From Triglochin maritima (Eukaryota; Streptophyta; Magnoliopsida; Alismatales; Juncaginaceae), in assembly GCA_963682175.1 (NCBI GenBank), contig OY821782.1, positions 29,657,741-29,721,740 on the forward strand: DNA of 64,000 nucleotides, written 5' to 3'. Under the pieces are notes generated by a model that did no database searches, was not told the origin of the DNA, and saw only the letters and a program-made list of their open reading frames with translations. Below are positions 22,496 to 34,743 of this stretch, one piece after another. Every line of letters starts with the position of its first letter. Position 1 is the stretch's first letter. Position numbers and translations under genes: made by a program.

Positions 22496-24337
22496 GTGCG
22501 TGGAAGTGTTGAGTGCCCTGTTCAAGAGGACTATACACCGTAGACATCTCACCTGAGTGGATTGCTTGGGAGTTGAAGTCTCCCACCTCATGTTTGCTGA
22601 TGATCCACAAGTATTCGTACGAGGTGATACACAGAATGCCCGAGCTATAAGGAGTACCATAGAGCTATTCAGACATATCAACGCTACAGTTGAACTCTGA
22701 CAAAAGTCAGGTCTTTTTCAGTAGTAGGGATGTCAAACACGGTGCCATCCTTGAGTGGTTGGGTATGAGCAAAGATGAGTTCCTTGTCACGTACCTCTGG
22801 CTGCCTCTCTTGACTTCGCTTTACGTACCGTGTGCGCAGTTGGTGACTAATGTTCGGGGTCGGCTTGCCGCAGCGTGCGTTACTCTCTATGGTAGGGAGG
22901 GTGGAGCTCGTACGCAGTGTTCTTGCCACATTCAATATCTACTGGAGGTCCGCGTTCTTACTCCCATGGGTGGTGTTGAACGATTCTGAGATAGTGTTGG
23001 TGGTCGTCTTCTAGAAAGATTGTTGTCTCCTTAAGCAGGAAGGGGGTTTGGGACTCAGACGCTTGACGGATTGAAATGATGCTGGCATGCTCCACCTGTT
23101 CTGGCTTATCGAGGGGTAGACAGACTCCCTTTGGCTCCGGTGGATGAATAAGAAGTACTTATGCAACAAGACTATATGGATGGCTCGACCCCTTACACAA
23201 TGCTCGTGGGCGTTGAGGGGCTACTTCAAGTTTGGGAGTTACCCATCGCTCACTTTCGCCTCGCAGTGGGAAATGGGGACCACATCCTATTCTTTGAAGA
23301 TCCTTGGGTGGGAAAACCCATCATATGGGAAAGATTTGTGCCCCAGCTTAGATATCACATGGCCATACCGATTGACACCTTGGTCAGTCAATTCCTCACG
23401 GACGGCTAGTGGAGCCTCCCGCGGCCGCAGTGTACTAGCATGGTTAAGCTGTGGCCAGCAATCCAAGACACACCTATCATTAAGGAGGATAGGCTGGTTT
23501 GGGGTGACCACCATAGGACCACCTTCACCATGACGGATGCGTGGACACTAGTCAGAAGACAACGTAGGCAAAAGTGGTATGGCATAAGCTCCATGTCCCC
23601 AAACATAGCATTATGGTTTGGAAGGCTATGCGTGGATGACTGGCGACGATCGATTTCTTGCTAAGGTGGATCCGACATGTCGTCTATACGGTTAGGCTAT
23701 TGAGGATGTTGACTACTTGCTGGGAATGTGCCAGTTTGAGATTGGAATCTGGGAGGTGGTCTGTCACCACCTTCAGATTACTGGGACCACTCGAAAGATA
23801 AGGCAAAGGGGGAAGAGTGAGCAGTGCCTCGCCTTCCTTTGTATTGGGGCGGCCATCGATCTCTAGATGGAACGCAATAACTGGACATTCGATTGCCAGG
23901 TGGCAGCGACTGCCGAGGTTATGACTCGAGTCTTAGATGTCATGAGAGTCAAGGGGGATGAGTTCAGTATCGACACAGACGTAAGTGACCAGCTCATGAG
24001 GACGTGGGCCTAATTGGCCGCAAATGTGGGCGTCCCCCACCTTTTGATGTACTAACAGACTGGGTATTGGTAAATGCCTCGTTGAGGACCGTACCGTGGT
24101 AATCAGGAGGGATTAGGGATTACCCGCTGTAGCAAGTACTCGGACAGCGTTACCCCAGTTGAATTCAACCACCATCTTTGTAGCTATCTCTTACTTTTAC
24201 TTCATAGCCCTAGTTACTGTAGCGTAGACCATAGTTTTCTTCATTTCCTATGTGTAGTTCGCTTGCATAGGTTGTAAATCTTTACAATGTAAATGAAATT
24301 TTGGGGGGCTCGACCTCCCTTTTACTTGCAAAAAAAA
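22496..24337 (+). pseudogene. LINE I: 5'-truncated L1-type LINE, RT palm to 3' end
   Basis: The piece opens inside the reverse transcriptase at CVEVLSALFKR and reaches the catalytic FADD at 22593-22604, then decays. Later segments are recognisable from LINEs II-IV: WMNKKYLCNKTIW (about 23136-23178), a VGNGDHILFFEDP-like stretch (about 23260-23310) and the zf-RVT tail with MERNNWTFD near 23870. Endonuclease and ORF1 are missing, as usual for 5'-truncated LINEs made by target-primed reverse transcription. The 3' untranslated end has a GGGGGGCTCGACCTCCC hairpin followed by CTTTTACTTGC and eight A residues (24330-24337), the same end as the other LINEs. Many stops. Confidence 0.88.
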
Positions 24338-24541
24338 GGAGGAAGTGGGGCAAGGAATAAAAGATGATAGAAAGAGAAGGCAAAGAGGAGGAGAATGAAT
24401 GGAATGGGAGAAGGAGAGAGAGAAGGTGAAGAAGGAGAAGTAGACAAAGACAGAGGAGATGGAGAGAGAGTGAAGGAGAACGAGAATAAGAGATAGAGGA
24501 CAGAGAAGGAGACGGAGAATTAAAGAAAAAGAGATTGAGGG

Positions 24542-24575
<34 letters not shown>

Positions 24576-26287
24576 GAGAGAGAGAGAGGAGAACTAGAGG
24601 GGGGAGGAGTGCGAGAGGGAGAAAGACAGAGGAGAGAGAGTCCGTAAGTGAGCTAGACGAAGAATGACAAGGAGAAGGGGAGACAGAATGACGAGGAGAT
24701 TGGAAGGGAAGCAGAAGGGGAGAATGAGAGAGGGAAGGTAAGAAGAGAGAGTAGAGAGAAGGAGAAGGAGAAGGAGAGTTAAAGTAGGGGGAGAGGGAGA
24801 GAAGGAGAGGAGAACGAGATACGAGAAGGAGAAAGAGAGAGAGAAAGGAGTGAGGGAGGATGTGACAGTGTGAAGGCGAAGGAGAGGAAAGAAAAGGGAG
24901 ATAGAGAGAAGGCAAACAAATTACACGGAGAGAGAAAGGGAAGGAGAGAGAAAGAGGAGGAAGAGAGAGGGGAGTGGGATGAAGCAGAGAGAAGGGGATA
25001 GGAAGGAGAACTAGAGAGAGGACAGTGAGAGAAGGAGAATGACGGAGAGAGGAATAAGGAGTCAGTGAGAAAAGGAGGAGAGACGATAACGAGAGGGAAG
25101 GAAAAGGGAAGTGAGTGAGGAGATGGTGAATGGTAGGGGGAAGGAGAGGGAGAAGGACAAGCGGAGTCAAGAGGAGTTGGAGAGAGAACGAAAGAGAGAA
25201 GGAGACAGAGAGTGAGAGAGTAAGATAGAGCGAGAGACGACGTGAGAGAGTGGACAAGGAGAGAGAAAAGGGAGGGAGATGGAGAAGGCGAGAAATTGGG
25301 AGAAGGAGATGAAGAGAGTTGAGAGAGAGAGAGCGGAGATGGGAAGGAGAAGGAGAGAGAGAAGCAGAAGGATAAGGCAAGAGCGAGAGAGACAAGAAGA
25401 AGAGAGAGAAGAAGAAGGAAAAGGGGAAAGAGTAGGAGAGAGAGAAGGAGATTGGATACGAAGAGTGATGGATAAGAAGAGAGAAGATACAAGAGAAGAG
25501 ATAGAGAGGTACACCAAGATAGAGTGAAGAACGAGGAGGGAGAGAGAAGGAAAGAGAAGGAGAGAGGGGAGAGAAGTAAGGATACGAATAGAGAAAGAAG
25601 TAGAAGGAGAAGAGAGAGAGAAAGATAAGGAGAGAGGGGAGAGACAAGAAGGGGAGGGAGAACGAGAAGGAGTGACAGGGAAGGAGAAAGGGAAGGAGGA
25701 GGAGAGAAGGAAGAGAGTGAATGAGAAGGAGAATGAGACAAAGACTGAGACTGAGAGAGAGAAGGAAACGTATAGAAGGAAGGTGAAGGAGATTGAGAGA
25801 AGAAGTAGAAATAGAAGGAATGGGAGATGGAGAGATTGAGAAGAAGAGAGACAAGAGATGGAGAGGGAGACAGAGAAAGAAATAGAAGAGGAGAGAGGGG
25901 GAGAGAAGGAGAAAGGGAGAAGTAGGATAGCAAAGGAGAGAGAGTACAAAAGAGAAGAACAATAGGAGAAAGAGGGAGAGAGAGAAAGAGAGAGAGAGAG
26001 AAGGAGAAGGGAAGAGAAGATAGAAAGTGTGAGATAAGGAGAAGGAGAGAGCGAGACATAAGGAGAAGAGTAAGGAGGAGGAGATGCAAAGGGTTAGAAA
26101 GAGTGATGGAGCGGAAAGAGAGGAAGGAGTAGGAGAGTGAAGGAAAGAGATAGGAAGGAGAAGGGGAAAGATGTAGAACGATGGAGAGAGGAATGAGGAA
26201 ACAACAATAGTAGGGGCAGAAAAGATAAGGAAAGAGAATGACAAGGGAGGAGAAGGAGAGGGAGAAGGACAAGGGGAGTGAAGAGGG
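24338..26287 (+). repeat. Purine-rich (GA/GGA) tract at the 3' end of LINE I, 1.95 kb
   Basis: Almost pure A+G on the plus strand with scattered C and T. It begins right after the LINE poly(A) with GGAGGAAGTGGGGCAAGGAA, found again at 42417. Ordered landmark words (GAGCGAGAGA at about 25219, GAGAGGTACA near 25506, GAACAATAGGAGA near 25957, GAGAAGGACAAG near 25152 and 26262) recur in the other tracts. The word pair near 25152 and 26262 hints at an internal repeat of about 1.1 kb. The complementary strand shows Leu/Ser-rich open frames of up to 591 residues purely because of its TC composition; they are not genes. Confidence 0.85.
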
Positions 26288-26807
26288 TCCCACACTTACT
26301 TCATGCATTGTCCTCAATAATTGTGAGCATCATACTACATGGTCTTATGCATGATCTCACGAACGTGAAGCGCAAAGGAAAGTTCATGGTTATGTTGATG
26401 GACACAAACAAGAATTTCCCTCAAAACCTGTGAAATACTGAAGAAGGTAGACAAATACGTGAAAAAATGGGACCCAAATACACAAGGGTTAGAGCGCCCA
26501 ACAATCAGTGCTCAATAGTGGAGTCTCTTATCATTTTTTCAATTTTTTTTAAAATACAACTATGTGCAAATATTAGTTCTCATCTTCATTTGTCAAAGGA
26601 CATCAAATGGGAACCTCAAAAGTGTGTCCACGCACTTGGAATGGGAACATGACACCACGCGGGGCAAGAATACTCATGCATGCCCCCCTCACATGGAGCA
26701 CAAGATGTAACCTCAAGAGTTTGCGACATTTTGTGCAACAGAAGAAAAGTTTCTCCCATCACAGACCTAAAGTTATTATCATCAATCCAAACTCTCCAAC
26801 CAAATTT
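26288..26807 (-). other. Inverted fragment of gypsy 3' non-coding region
   Basis: In minus orientation it matches B 17680-18260 (TTCATGCATTGTCCTCAAT, GGGACCCAAATACACAAGGG, CATGCATGCCCCCCTCA). It is an inverted counterpart of 27255-27830 in element C. It ends in the GWRV-coding words (CCAAACTCTCCAACCAA on plus), where the orientation flips. No gene. Confidence 0.75.
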
Positions 26808-27518
26808 CTTTATGAGTCGGGACAGGATTGTGCCTTATCAATCCAAACTCTCCAACCAAATTCTAGTCAGTCTAAGGGACTTGGGGTTTCAATTCACAAT
26901 CATCATTCACAATCATATCCAATTGAGAAAAACATGGACCAATTTCATTATGAGTCGGCACAGGATTGTTCCTTATCTTTTTGTCCTGTGGCGCTTGAGC
27001 CACATGATCTTCATGTTGTGCCTCTTAAGGACTCACCTCTGATGGAGCAAGAGCTCGCTAGTACCCTCAATTTCAAACAACCTGATGAGAGTTTGCCTCT
27101 CACTATTGTTCCTTATCATCTTGGAAATGATGGAACATCAAACAACTACATTGCTAATGAGGGTATTAGGAGTTCCTTGGAGGATACCTTGGGTAAGAGA
27201 CCCACTTTTTGTTCGCCTGGTGAGTCGGACATGCCTAACTAGGTTCTTGAACACGTTCCGACCCACCATCCTGTTGGTTGGAGAGTTTGGATTGACGATC
27301 ATAATTTCAGCACCGCAACGGGAGAAACTCTTCTTCCCTTACCCCATATTTCCCAAACTCTTGAGAGGTTCAAGCTCTTTCAGTTTGATCCTTTGAATGA
27401 GACACCTTTGTGTCCAATTCATGAACCTCTCCTTTCATCTTGTGCTCTTTGTGAAGGGGGCCCAAACATGAGTATTCTGGTCCCACGTGGTGTCATGTTC
27501 CTTTTCCAAGTGCATTGA
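26808..27518 (+). pseudogene. GWRV-domain coding segment of gypsy element C
   Basis: On the plus strand this frame matches the second part of the element B product: VSIHNHHSQSYPIEKNMDQF, YESAQDCSLSFCPVALEPHD, NNYIANEGIRSSLEDTLGKR, a TAG stop at 27240-27242, then VLEHVPTHHPVGWRVWIDD and a longer C-terminus ending GVMFLFQVH before TGA at 27516-27518. It is the fullest version of this domain in the window. The YES.QDC.LS word occurs twice (about 26810 and 26950) because of a short duplication next to the inverted junction. Function unknown; no protease or Gag core lies upstream, which has been lost at the junction. Confidence 0.75.
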
Positions 27519-29055
27519 CCCACTTTTGAGGTTCCCATTTGATGTCATTTGACAAATGAAGATGGCAACTTATTTTTGTACATGGTTACATTGTTGTAGG
27601 GTCCAACCCTTGAATATTTGGGACCATTTCTTTCACGTATTTGTATTCCTGCTCTAGCATCTCACAGGTTTTGAGGGAATTCGTGTTTGTGTTCATCAAC
27701 ATAACCATGAACTTCCCTTTATACTTCACGTTGGTGAGATCTTTTATTTTTCATGCATAAATCCATGTAGTTTCATGCTCACATTCATTGAAGACAATGT
27801 ATGAAGTACGTGTGGGGGGTGTTCTACGTGTGTACATGATGGAGTCTTTTCCTTTGATTTTGTTTTCTTTTGTGTGTATTGATAGGGTCATGTTAGTGTG
27901 CTGCATTTAATATTGATATATCTGCTTGCCATGATCTGTGGGTGACTTGTCTTCTTTTGCTTGCCTAGTGGTTTAAAATTTTCACATTTCTTTCAAAATC
28001 TTCATGTGTTTGCGAAAGAAAATGTTTTGTGGGTTTTGCGTGTGTTTAACATGTGCAAAACTGTTGAGAGGCAAAGTAAAAAGAAAGCTCTCAAAATTGT
28101 CTTGAACTTGATGCATTAGGATATCTTGTAGACCGGCTTTAGGTCTTATCAAGTCGTTAGGATGCACCCCAACTTTCCCTGGGGGCGAGTCATCATAGGG
28201 TTTCAGTACTCAAACAGTTAAAGAAGTCCACCCTTAACCTAGTGAGGCAATAATTCGTGTCTATTCATATAAAGAAGTTAATTGTAGTCAAGGACCATTT
28301 AAATCTTGTTGTGAGACATTAAGTGTAGGAGTTTTGGTTCATGTGTAAATAAGAAATAAGTGAGTAGGTGTTCTCTCTTCTCGCACGGCTCCTATCGCTC
28401 GGGAAATTAGGACTGAGGGGACTTTATGCCTAGTTCTTTCGAGTCATCTGACTTGTGATGCACCGACTGAACTCCCGTTACACGGGTGGTAGGGATTGCC
28501 CTATGTGGGTATTTGGGCAAAGGTGTACGTGATAGTAAGCCCTCATAGGCAATGATGCACGAAACCTGACCCTGGGAGAATGAAACTCTAACTAGTAAGA
28601 AAAAGAAAAAGAAAAGAAACAAAAACAAAAAAAAAGTAATGCAAATAAGAACCTTAATGGACTTTACACTTTGTATCACTTGAGAATGTTGAAGTTGTCC
28701 ATGTCTTTCACTTAAGTCTTTATTTAACTTGCACGAATGGTTCATTAGGCTAGGTGTGTGGACTAATACCTATATAGAGTCGGCCTGTAGGATTACCGTG
28801 TCCAATGATCGACAAAATGAGTCGAGTTTCTAGATTGAATAATGCATCAATGTTTGGATTTTGTGGGTATATCTGCTGAAAACCCTTAGGAGACAACACT
28901 CCTCCTCCTTGGTGACAAAGAGGTTTAACGACTTGTTGCACGTGCTAAGTGAACCATGATTTCTACGAAAGTGAGTTAGGATTTCCATGTTTTCCGTATG
29001 CTTTTTCCTTTCTTTCATTTTATTCCTTTCTTTGTTTTGCTCGAGACTAGCAAAA
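27519..29055 (+). other. Element C 3' non-coding region
   Basis: Homologous to the corresponding regions of A and B, read on plus. No gene. It runs from the stop codon to the polypurine tract and includes TTCACGTTGGTGAGATC (27736 on) and AACGACTTGTTGCACGTGC (28928 on). Confidence 0.7.
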
Positions 29056-29073
29056 GTTAGGTGTGGGGGTATT
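29056..29073 (+). promoter_or_regulatory. Element C polypurine tract
   Basis: GTTAGGTGTGGGGGTATT immediately before the LTR start TGATTGATATC; same as in A, B and J. Confidence 0.88.
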
Positions 29074-30616
29074 TGATTGATATCATATCATGCATATATT
29101 TGTGTCTTATATCCATTATGTTGAACCTTAACAATGCCACGTAATGAGTTTTATGTTTCAGTTTTAGGAATAAACAGGATTGAGGAGAGAAGGCATAAAA
29201 GAACCGAGAAGCAAGGAAAAGGACTAAGTTGCAAGACTTATGGACTGAGATGAAAGAGACAAGGACCCAGATGTAAAAACAAAAGGATTAATGAGTAAAT
29301 CAAGAAGCTCCACACCTTAATGAAGAGTATTTTGGAAATTAAATCCGGGCCCAACCATCAACAACCAAATAAGGTTCATTAAACACCAAGAAATCAAGCA
29401 AGAACCAATCCAAAGAAATCCAGATCCGATTAGAAGAATATAGACCACTGATTAGTGGTCCCAGACCGCCAATCAGCGGTCAAGATGTCTTCAAAACGCA
29501 CATGCTCTGGTCGGATGTGATATTAGGTTGTATTTAGTCCATAATTGGTATGCTTTTAGTCCCATACCGGGGGATTGTCTTGGATTAGCTCTTTCCATTC
29601 CTATAAATAGAACTCGTCACCTTCCTTTGTATTCACCCATTGCTTGGTGGCATTCTCTCTACTTGGAGTAAAAGCCTTGAAGCAAAAGCTCAAGGTGGAG
29701 AGGAATGTCACTTGTAATGTGAGTCATGTAAATAAAATAATTGTTCTTAGTTTCTTTTAATCTTGTCTATTAATTCTTGCATGCTTCTTTAGTTTTACTT
29801 TCCTTTCAATTAGCTTCTTTAATATTCCTTTCTTGCTTAGTTTAATTTCCTTTCACTAGAATGTTGAATTTTGTTAATGTAAGTTGTAGTGTAATGATTA
29901 GTGAATAGTTCCACCCCCAATTGGGGGGTGGAGAAATATGCGATATGATTATGTGATGTATTAGGTGTGTGTTATCTTAATCCTTTGAGCCTTATATGAT
30001 TTCCATAACCATCTAATGGGATTTCACTCTTGAATGAAGCTTAGCATATGCTTAGATTAGTGGACCTATTTTATGGGGAATGATGAGGTAAGGATAAGGA
30101 TGGAATTAATATTCGAAACATGACTTGTAGTTGCATGTACTCTTGTCGCATTTACCTTGGTTAATGCTTTGTATGTTTTAATGATAATGTGCTATCTTAT
30201 TTCATGTGGAGGCATAGTAGGGTCTAGTCTTTATACATGAGTTCATTTATCTTCATTCCAACTATTGTCTTGTATGTTTTAATGATATTGTGTTATCTTA
30301 ATTCATGTGGAGGCAAAGTTGGATTTAGTTTTATGATTTTCATACACTACATGTTGTGATGAGCATAATTGAACACACACATACACATAGCTTTATATTC
30401 ACATTCTTTCTCTACCACGTATGGGGTTTAGTTTTATTGCGTATTTCCCATTTCTTTTCACATTGTAGTGTAGTTTAGATCGTAACTCCTTTCTCTCATT
30501 TCATTCCCACTCGCCTACGAACAAACTAAAGTCGACACACCTCCCTGTGGATCGACCCATATTTGCCACCACTTCAATGCGGTCGTGCACTTGCGGTTAA
30601 TTAAAACATATCAATC
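29074..30616 (+). repeat. Element C 3' LTR, plus orientation
   Basis: 1543 bp from TGATTGATATC to CATATCAATCA. It shows the palindrome pair ACCACTGATTAGTGGT and GACCGCCAATCAGCGGTC (29453-29482), TATA-like CTATAAATAGA (29601-29611), the CCACCCCCAATTGGGGGG foldback (29911-29928) and the conserved end GTGCACTTGCGGT. Its 5' partner LTR is not in the window. It abuts LTR D in the middle of that LTR. Confidence 0.9.
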
Positions 30617-31190
30617 ATGTTTTTATGCATAAGAAGTATCTGAAGACAAGATCTATCATCCAAATCACTAATCCAAGAGATTAATATGAGCATGAACAAG
30701 TTTGTTATTAAGAACCTAAACAAGCACGGAATGTACCTAAACATTATGGTAGAAACCATCAAGTTAAGTATTCTCTTCAATTCAAACAAGCATACTCACA
30801 TTTCTCACATAAAACAACATATAGCAATCATTCCCTTCTACATGACATGTATAAACATCAACTCCACCCCAAAGGGGGATGTAACTACTCACTAATTAGA
30901 CTACAAACTATATTAAGAAAATGAAACATTCTAATTATTTCTACTAAGATAAAACAATATTTACCTAAGCTAGAATTAAAAGAGAAGATAACATTAAAAC
31001 AAACTATGAAGAATTATTTTATTTACATGACTCACATTGCAAGTAGCATTTTTCTCCACCTTGAGTTTTGCTCTATGGCCTACTCCAAGTAGAGAGAATT
31101 CCACCAAGCAATGAGTAGATTAGAAATGAGGAGGAAGAGTTCTATTTATAGACATGAAAAATGCAACTGGGGACAATCCCCCGATGTGAG
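30617..31190 (-). repeat. LTR D, first piece, minus orientation
   Basis: Matches the middle of the A-type LTRs (TATGCATAAGAAGT, GAACCTAAACAAGCA, CTCCACCCCAAAGGGGGATG, TTCTATTTATAGAC). Its first roughly 320 bp are missing because element C abuts here. GTGAG at 31186-31190 is the left target duplication of copia E; the LTR continues at 39295. Confidence 0.85.
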
Positions 31191-31572
31191 TGTTAGTTTA
31201 TAACGATCTACAGGTTCAGGAGTACCTTCTTGGAGAGAACCTGTGGTAGCAGAATGGATCGGCGATCGCCTCACGGAATCCTCTGGAGCATCGGTCGGTC
31301 TTCTACTCTCTTGGAGAAGAAGCACGAGTCCACAACCCAAGAGTCCACGGATTGACTTGGTGGAGGTGGAGGGACGAATGGGAGAGAGAGGGAGAGGTGG
31401 CAGCTAGGGTTTGGTGGGCCTAGGGTTTGCACACATGAACATCCATCCAATGGGAGGCTCCCCTCCTTATATAGATGGCCCCACCCTAAACCCTAAATGT
31501 GTAGTCCAATGGGGACGCGCCATGTGTCAGTGCTTTGGGCAAATATCTTATTAATCCTAGATTAATCCAATA
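31191..31572 (-). repeat. Element E 3' LTR (left copy)
   Basis: 382 bp, TGTTAGTTTATAACG to TTAATCCAATA on plus. Immediately right of it TCTCCCACTTGCAC, on minus GTGCAAGTGGGAGA, is the polypurine tract (31573-31586). Confidence 0.93.
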
Positions 31573-32828
31573 TCTCCCACTTGCACAATAGCACGATAAC
31601 AACATGTCATCTGCTTTTGTGTCCCTAACACATATGCATATATCCCTGATACATACAATCACACAATGGCAATATATCACCTCTCTATGTGTCCCCGACA
31701 CACATGTATACATCCCTGATATATACAACTATTCCTTTCTCCAAGAACGCATCCACAAAACGCAAGTCTCTGATCATGTATCCCCAATACAAGATCATCT
31801 GTGTCCCCGACACATGCACTCCTCCGATCATACGGACAAATGGGTCGTGCGACCGGTGATGCGCCTGCAATTAGGAGTCTCCAACTAGAAACCTTACTAG
31901 AAGGCCAGAATGACAACATCCTCACAAAAATAATAATTAAGCAGTCAAATGCACATCACTATTCCCCAGGTTTACTCAGAAACTCACTTGACATGAACGG
32001 TATCTCGATCCCTCGGAGAGAATACCTTCTTGTCCTCAAGGTACTTGCTACTGTATCCAATACAGTTGGGCCCAGCAAATACTTTTTAGTGCAGTCGAGT
32101 CAATCCTTTCCCTTCGCCCCAGACCACCATTACACTTAGAGTTGACTCCATTCCCGAAGATGCCTCCTTAGACCGAATCTCTCACGGTAATAGATAACAT
32201 CCCAAAGTAGCCACATCAACTCTTTGCTTCATAATGTCGTCGAAGGTCACTGAGGGTAACTAATGACAATCAAGTCTTGAACTCACACAGTGAAGGAGCA
32301 GGGATCCATCCTTTCACTTCCCAATGGTCGCTCAGCACATGTTGTATGATAAACATGTTATGGTGGATCATACTGCACACAACAGTATGTCTTTCTCTCA
32401 ACACCATACAAGTCTTAGTCCAGTCGCACACACTCTGCGGCTGACCCGAGCTTCATCATTGTCGCCTTAACACCATACAGGTGCCACCTGGCGCCACATG
32501 TGATACTCGCACTTGGCTTCTATAGGTCACATGAATCGTGGGAACATTCATGTCAATCCTCACCAACATAGAGGATCTCATCTTGATTTCTAATCAAGGC
32601 GACTGTCCTATCATGAACTGCTCTGGATCTATCATACAAGATCTCCTCATGATCAGTCTCATCTCTGCTCGCTATCAAAAGCGCCAGAGGCGAATGCTCA
32701 TGTGAGTGAGCATTCTTCAGCCTATTGACAGAATAATATTTTATGCTAGAAGAACTACATCAACCAAATAGATATAGTCGAAAGGAAAACATAATCACTC
32801 ATAAAAGGAAGTTAGGCATGTCAATGCA
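31573..32828 (-). other. Element E 3' untranslated region with TGTCCCCGACACA repeats
   Basis: 1.25 kb between the RNase H stop and the LTR. Near 31618-31815 a unit of TGTCCC(C/T)(G/A)ACACA plus an ATATATCCCTGATAcATACAA-like tail recurs three to four times in diverged form. No supported gene; open frames here are short and on both strands. Confidence 0.65.
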
Positions 32829-33428
32829 TCAAAGTCTGCGTAAGCCTAAGGACTTCACATGGGACACAAACGAGTCCTTAGCTATAGCCTTGGTAAGAGG
32901 GTCAGCTACCATAAGACTAGTAGACACATGTATTAACACAACTTCCTTTCTCGCTATGATGTCCATCATAAAATGATACCTAACCTGTATATGTTTGGTC
33001 TTTCCATGATATTTGGGGTCTTTCACATAACAAAGGGCAACGATGCTGTCACAATAGACAACAACAGGCTCATTCGATGTCTCTACTAGCCCAGTATGTT
33101 GTAAGAACCTCCTCAACCAAACTACCTCCTGTACCGCCGCAGAGCATGCAACATACTCTGCTTCCATAGTCGAAAGGGCTATATAGGTTTGCTTCTTCCT
33201 GGACCATGAGATGGCCCCATTAGCTAGCAAGAAAGCATAACCAGAGGAAGACTTCCTTTCATCAATGTCTCCAGCCCAATCGGCATCACTATAGCCAATC
33301 AGGCAGAGATCTGATGCTTGGTAACACATCATGTAGTTACTCGTTCCTCTGAGGTATCTCATGATTCTCTTGACTGCCTTCCAGTGCTCCATGCTTGGGT
33401 TGGACTGGTATCGACTCACCATGCCCAC
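32829..33428 (-). pseudogene. Element E RNase H segment
   Basis: The frame holds MEHWKAVKRIMRYLRGT, IGYSDADWAGDIDERKSSSG, ALSTMEAEYVACS, TKHIQVRYHFM and a VADPLTKAI-like end, the standard copia RNase H order. It is separated from RT by a disruption at 33429-33575 in which a 28-bp segment is duplicated (33444-33471 and 33547-33574), adding a stop after MMCTRQG. Without that duplication RT and RNase H would be one frame. Confidence 0.92.
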
Positions 33429-33466
33429 AACATAACAAACCCATCTCTTCAGTAGTCTCAGGATGC

Positions 33467-34743
33467 TTATCCTTGCCTAGTACACATCATAGCGTACATA
33501 AGGCTTCCCACAGCATTGGAGTATGGAACCTTGCTCATTTTGACCTTCTCTTCAGTAGTCTCAGGATGCTTATCAAGGCTCAAGTGCAAACCCTTCTCAA
33601 CAGGAGTGTCGATTGGTTTGCATTTGTCCATATGGTATTTCTTCCAGATGTTGTTAATATAAGTCTCTTGAGACAATCCCAGAAGTCTCTTGGACCTATT
33701 TCTAACTATCTTGACACCAACGACGTAGCTAGCTTCACCCATGTCCTTCATATCAAACGTGGGGGATAACCACTCTTTAGTGGATTTCAGCAACTCTTTG
33801 CTATTGCCAGCCATGAGTATGTCATCAACATACAAGGTCAGAATGACAAATTTACTATTGGATCTCTTAACGTACACAAAGTGATCTTCCTCAAGCATAG
33901 AGAATGCATTCTCTGATATAGCTTGATGGAAGCGAATGTTCCACTGTCTAGACGCTTGTTTTAAGCCATATAAGGACTTATTGAGCTTGCACACTTTGCG
34001 CTCTTGTCATTTGACTTCCAAACCTTGAGGTTGATCCATATAGATCTCCTCCTCAAGTTTTCCATTGAGAAAAGCAATCTTTACATCCATTTGGTAAAGC
34101 TCTAAGTCCATCTGAGCTACAATAGCTAGTAGAAGGCGGATGGAGGCAAACCTAACTACGGGTGAAAAGTTTCCTCAAAATCCACGCCTTCTCTTTGGGT
34201 GTAGCCTTTAGCTACCAGTCTAGCCTTGAATCTATCAATAGATTCATCTACCTTCCTCTTAATCTTAAGGATCCACTTGGCCCCAATGGCCTTTCGGTTT
34301 GGCGGTAAGTCGACCAAGTCCCAGACTCGATTAACTTTCATCGACTCCAACTCTTCCTTTGTAGCTTCTAACCACTCTTTAGCATTTGGACCTTCCAAAG
34401 CCTCTTTCAAGGTCTCCGGTTCTTGCTCATCGATTATTGTCATCCCGGATGATTCATAATCAATTTCTTCTTGAGCAATCATGAGGGTCTCTTCCTCTAA
34501 GAGAAATCGCCTACGAGCAATGAGCCCGCGTTTACTTCGACGCAGATGGCTATCTGATGGCTCATCCTCCGTGAGAGCTATCAGATCCTCAGCATTGCTG
34601 CTCCCACTAGGATTGATAGGTGGAACCTCATGTTCAACTTCCAGATACTGATCCCGTGGAGTGGCAATGTCCTCATCTTGTTGTTCAAAGAAGTCCACTG
34701 ACTCTTTGATAGCTCCAGCAAGAGTTGGAAAATCATTTTCCAA
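33467..34743 (-). pseudogene. Element E reverse transcriptase and integrase/RT linker
   Basis: The N-terminal linker is acidic, then the RT starts with EALEGPNAKEWLEATKEELE and RVWDLVDLPPNRKAIGAKW, ARLVAKGYTQREGVDFEETF. After a frameshift near 34156 and another near 34000 it continues KSLYGLKQASRQWNIRF and reaches an intact catalytic YVDD at 33821-33832, then SKVPYSNAVGSLMYAMMCTR. RT active-site residues are intact, but the frame is not. Confidence 0.92.

Noticed and set aside
24520..26317. Minus-strand open frames of 591, 512 and 260 residues, rich in Leu and Ser, looking like multi-pass membrane proteins
   Set aside because: They lie in a purine tract whose complement is TC-only, so stop codons are nearly impossible; all frames are open at once and no start, domain or homology is visible.
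31604..32139. Overlapping frames on both strands in the element E 3' region, possible envelope-like gene
   Set aside because: No signal peptide, membrane span or conserved domain, and the region is made of short TGTCCCCGACACA repeats.
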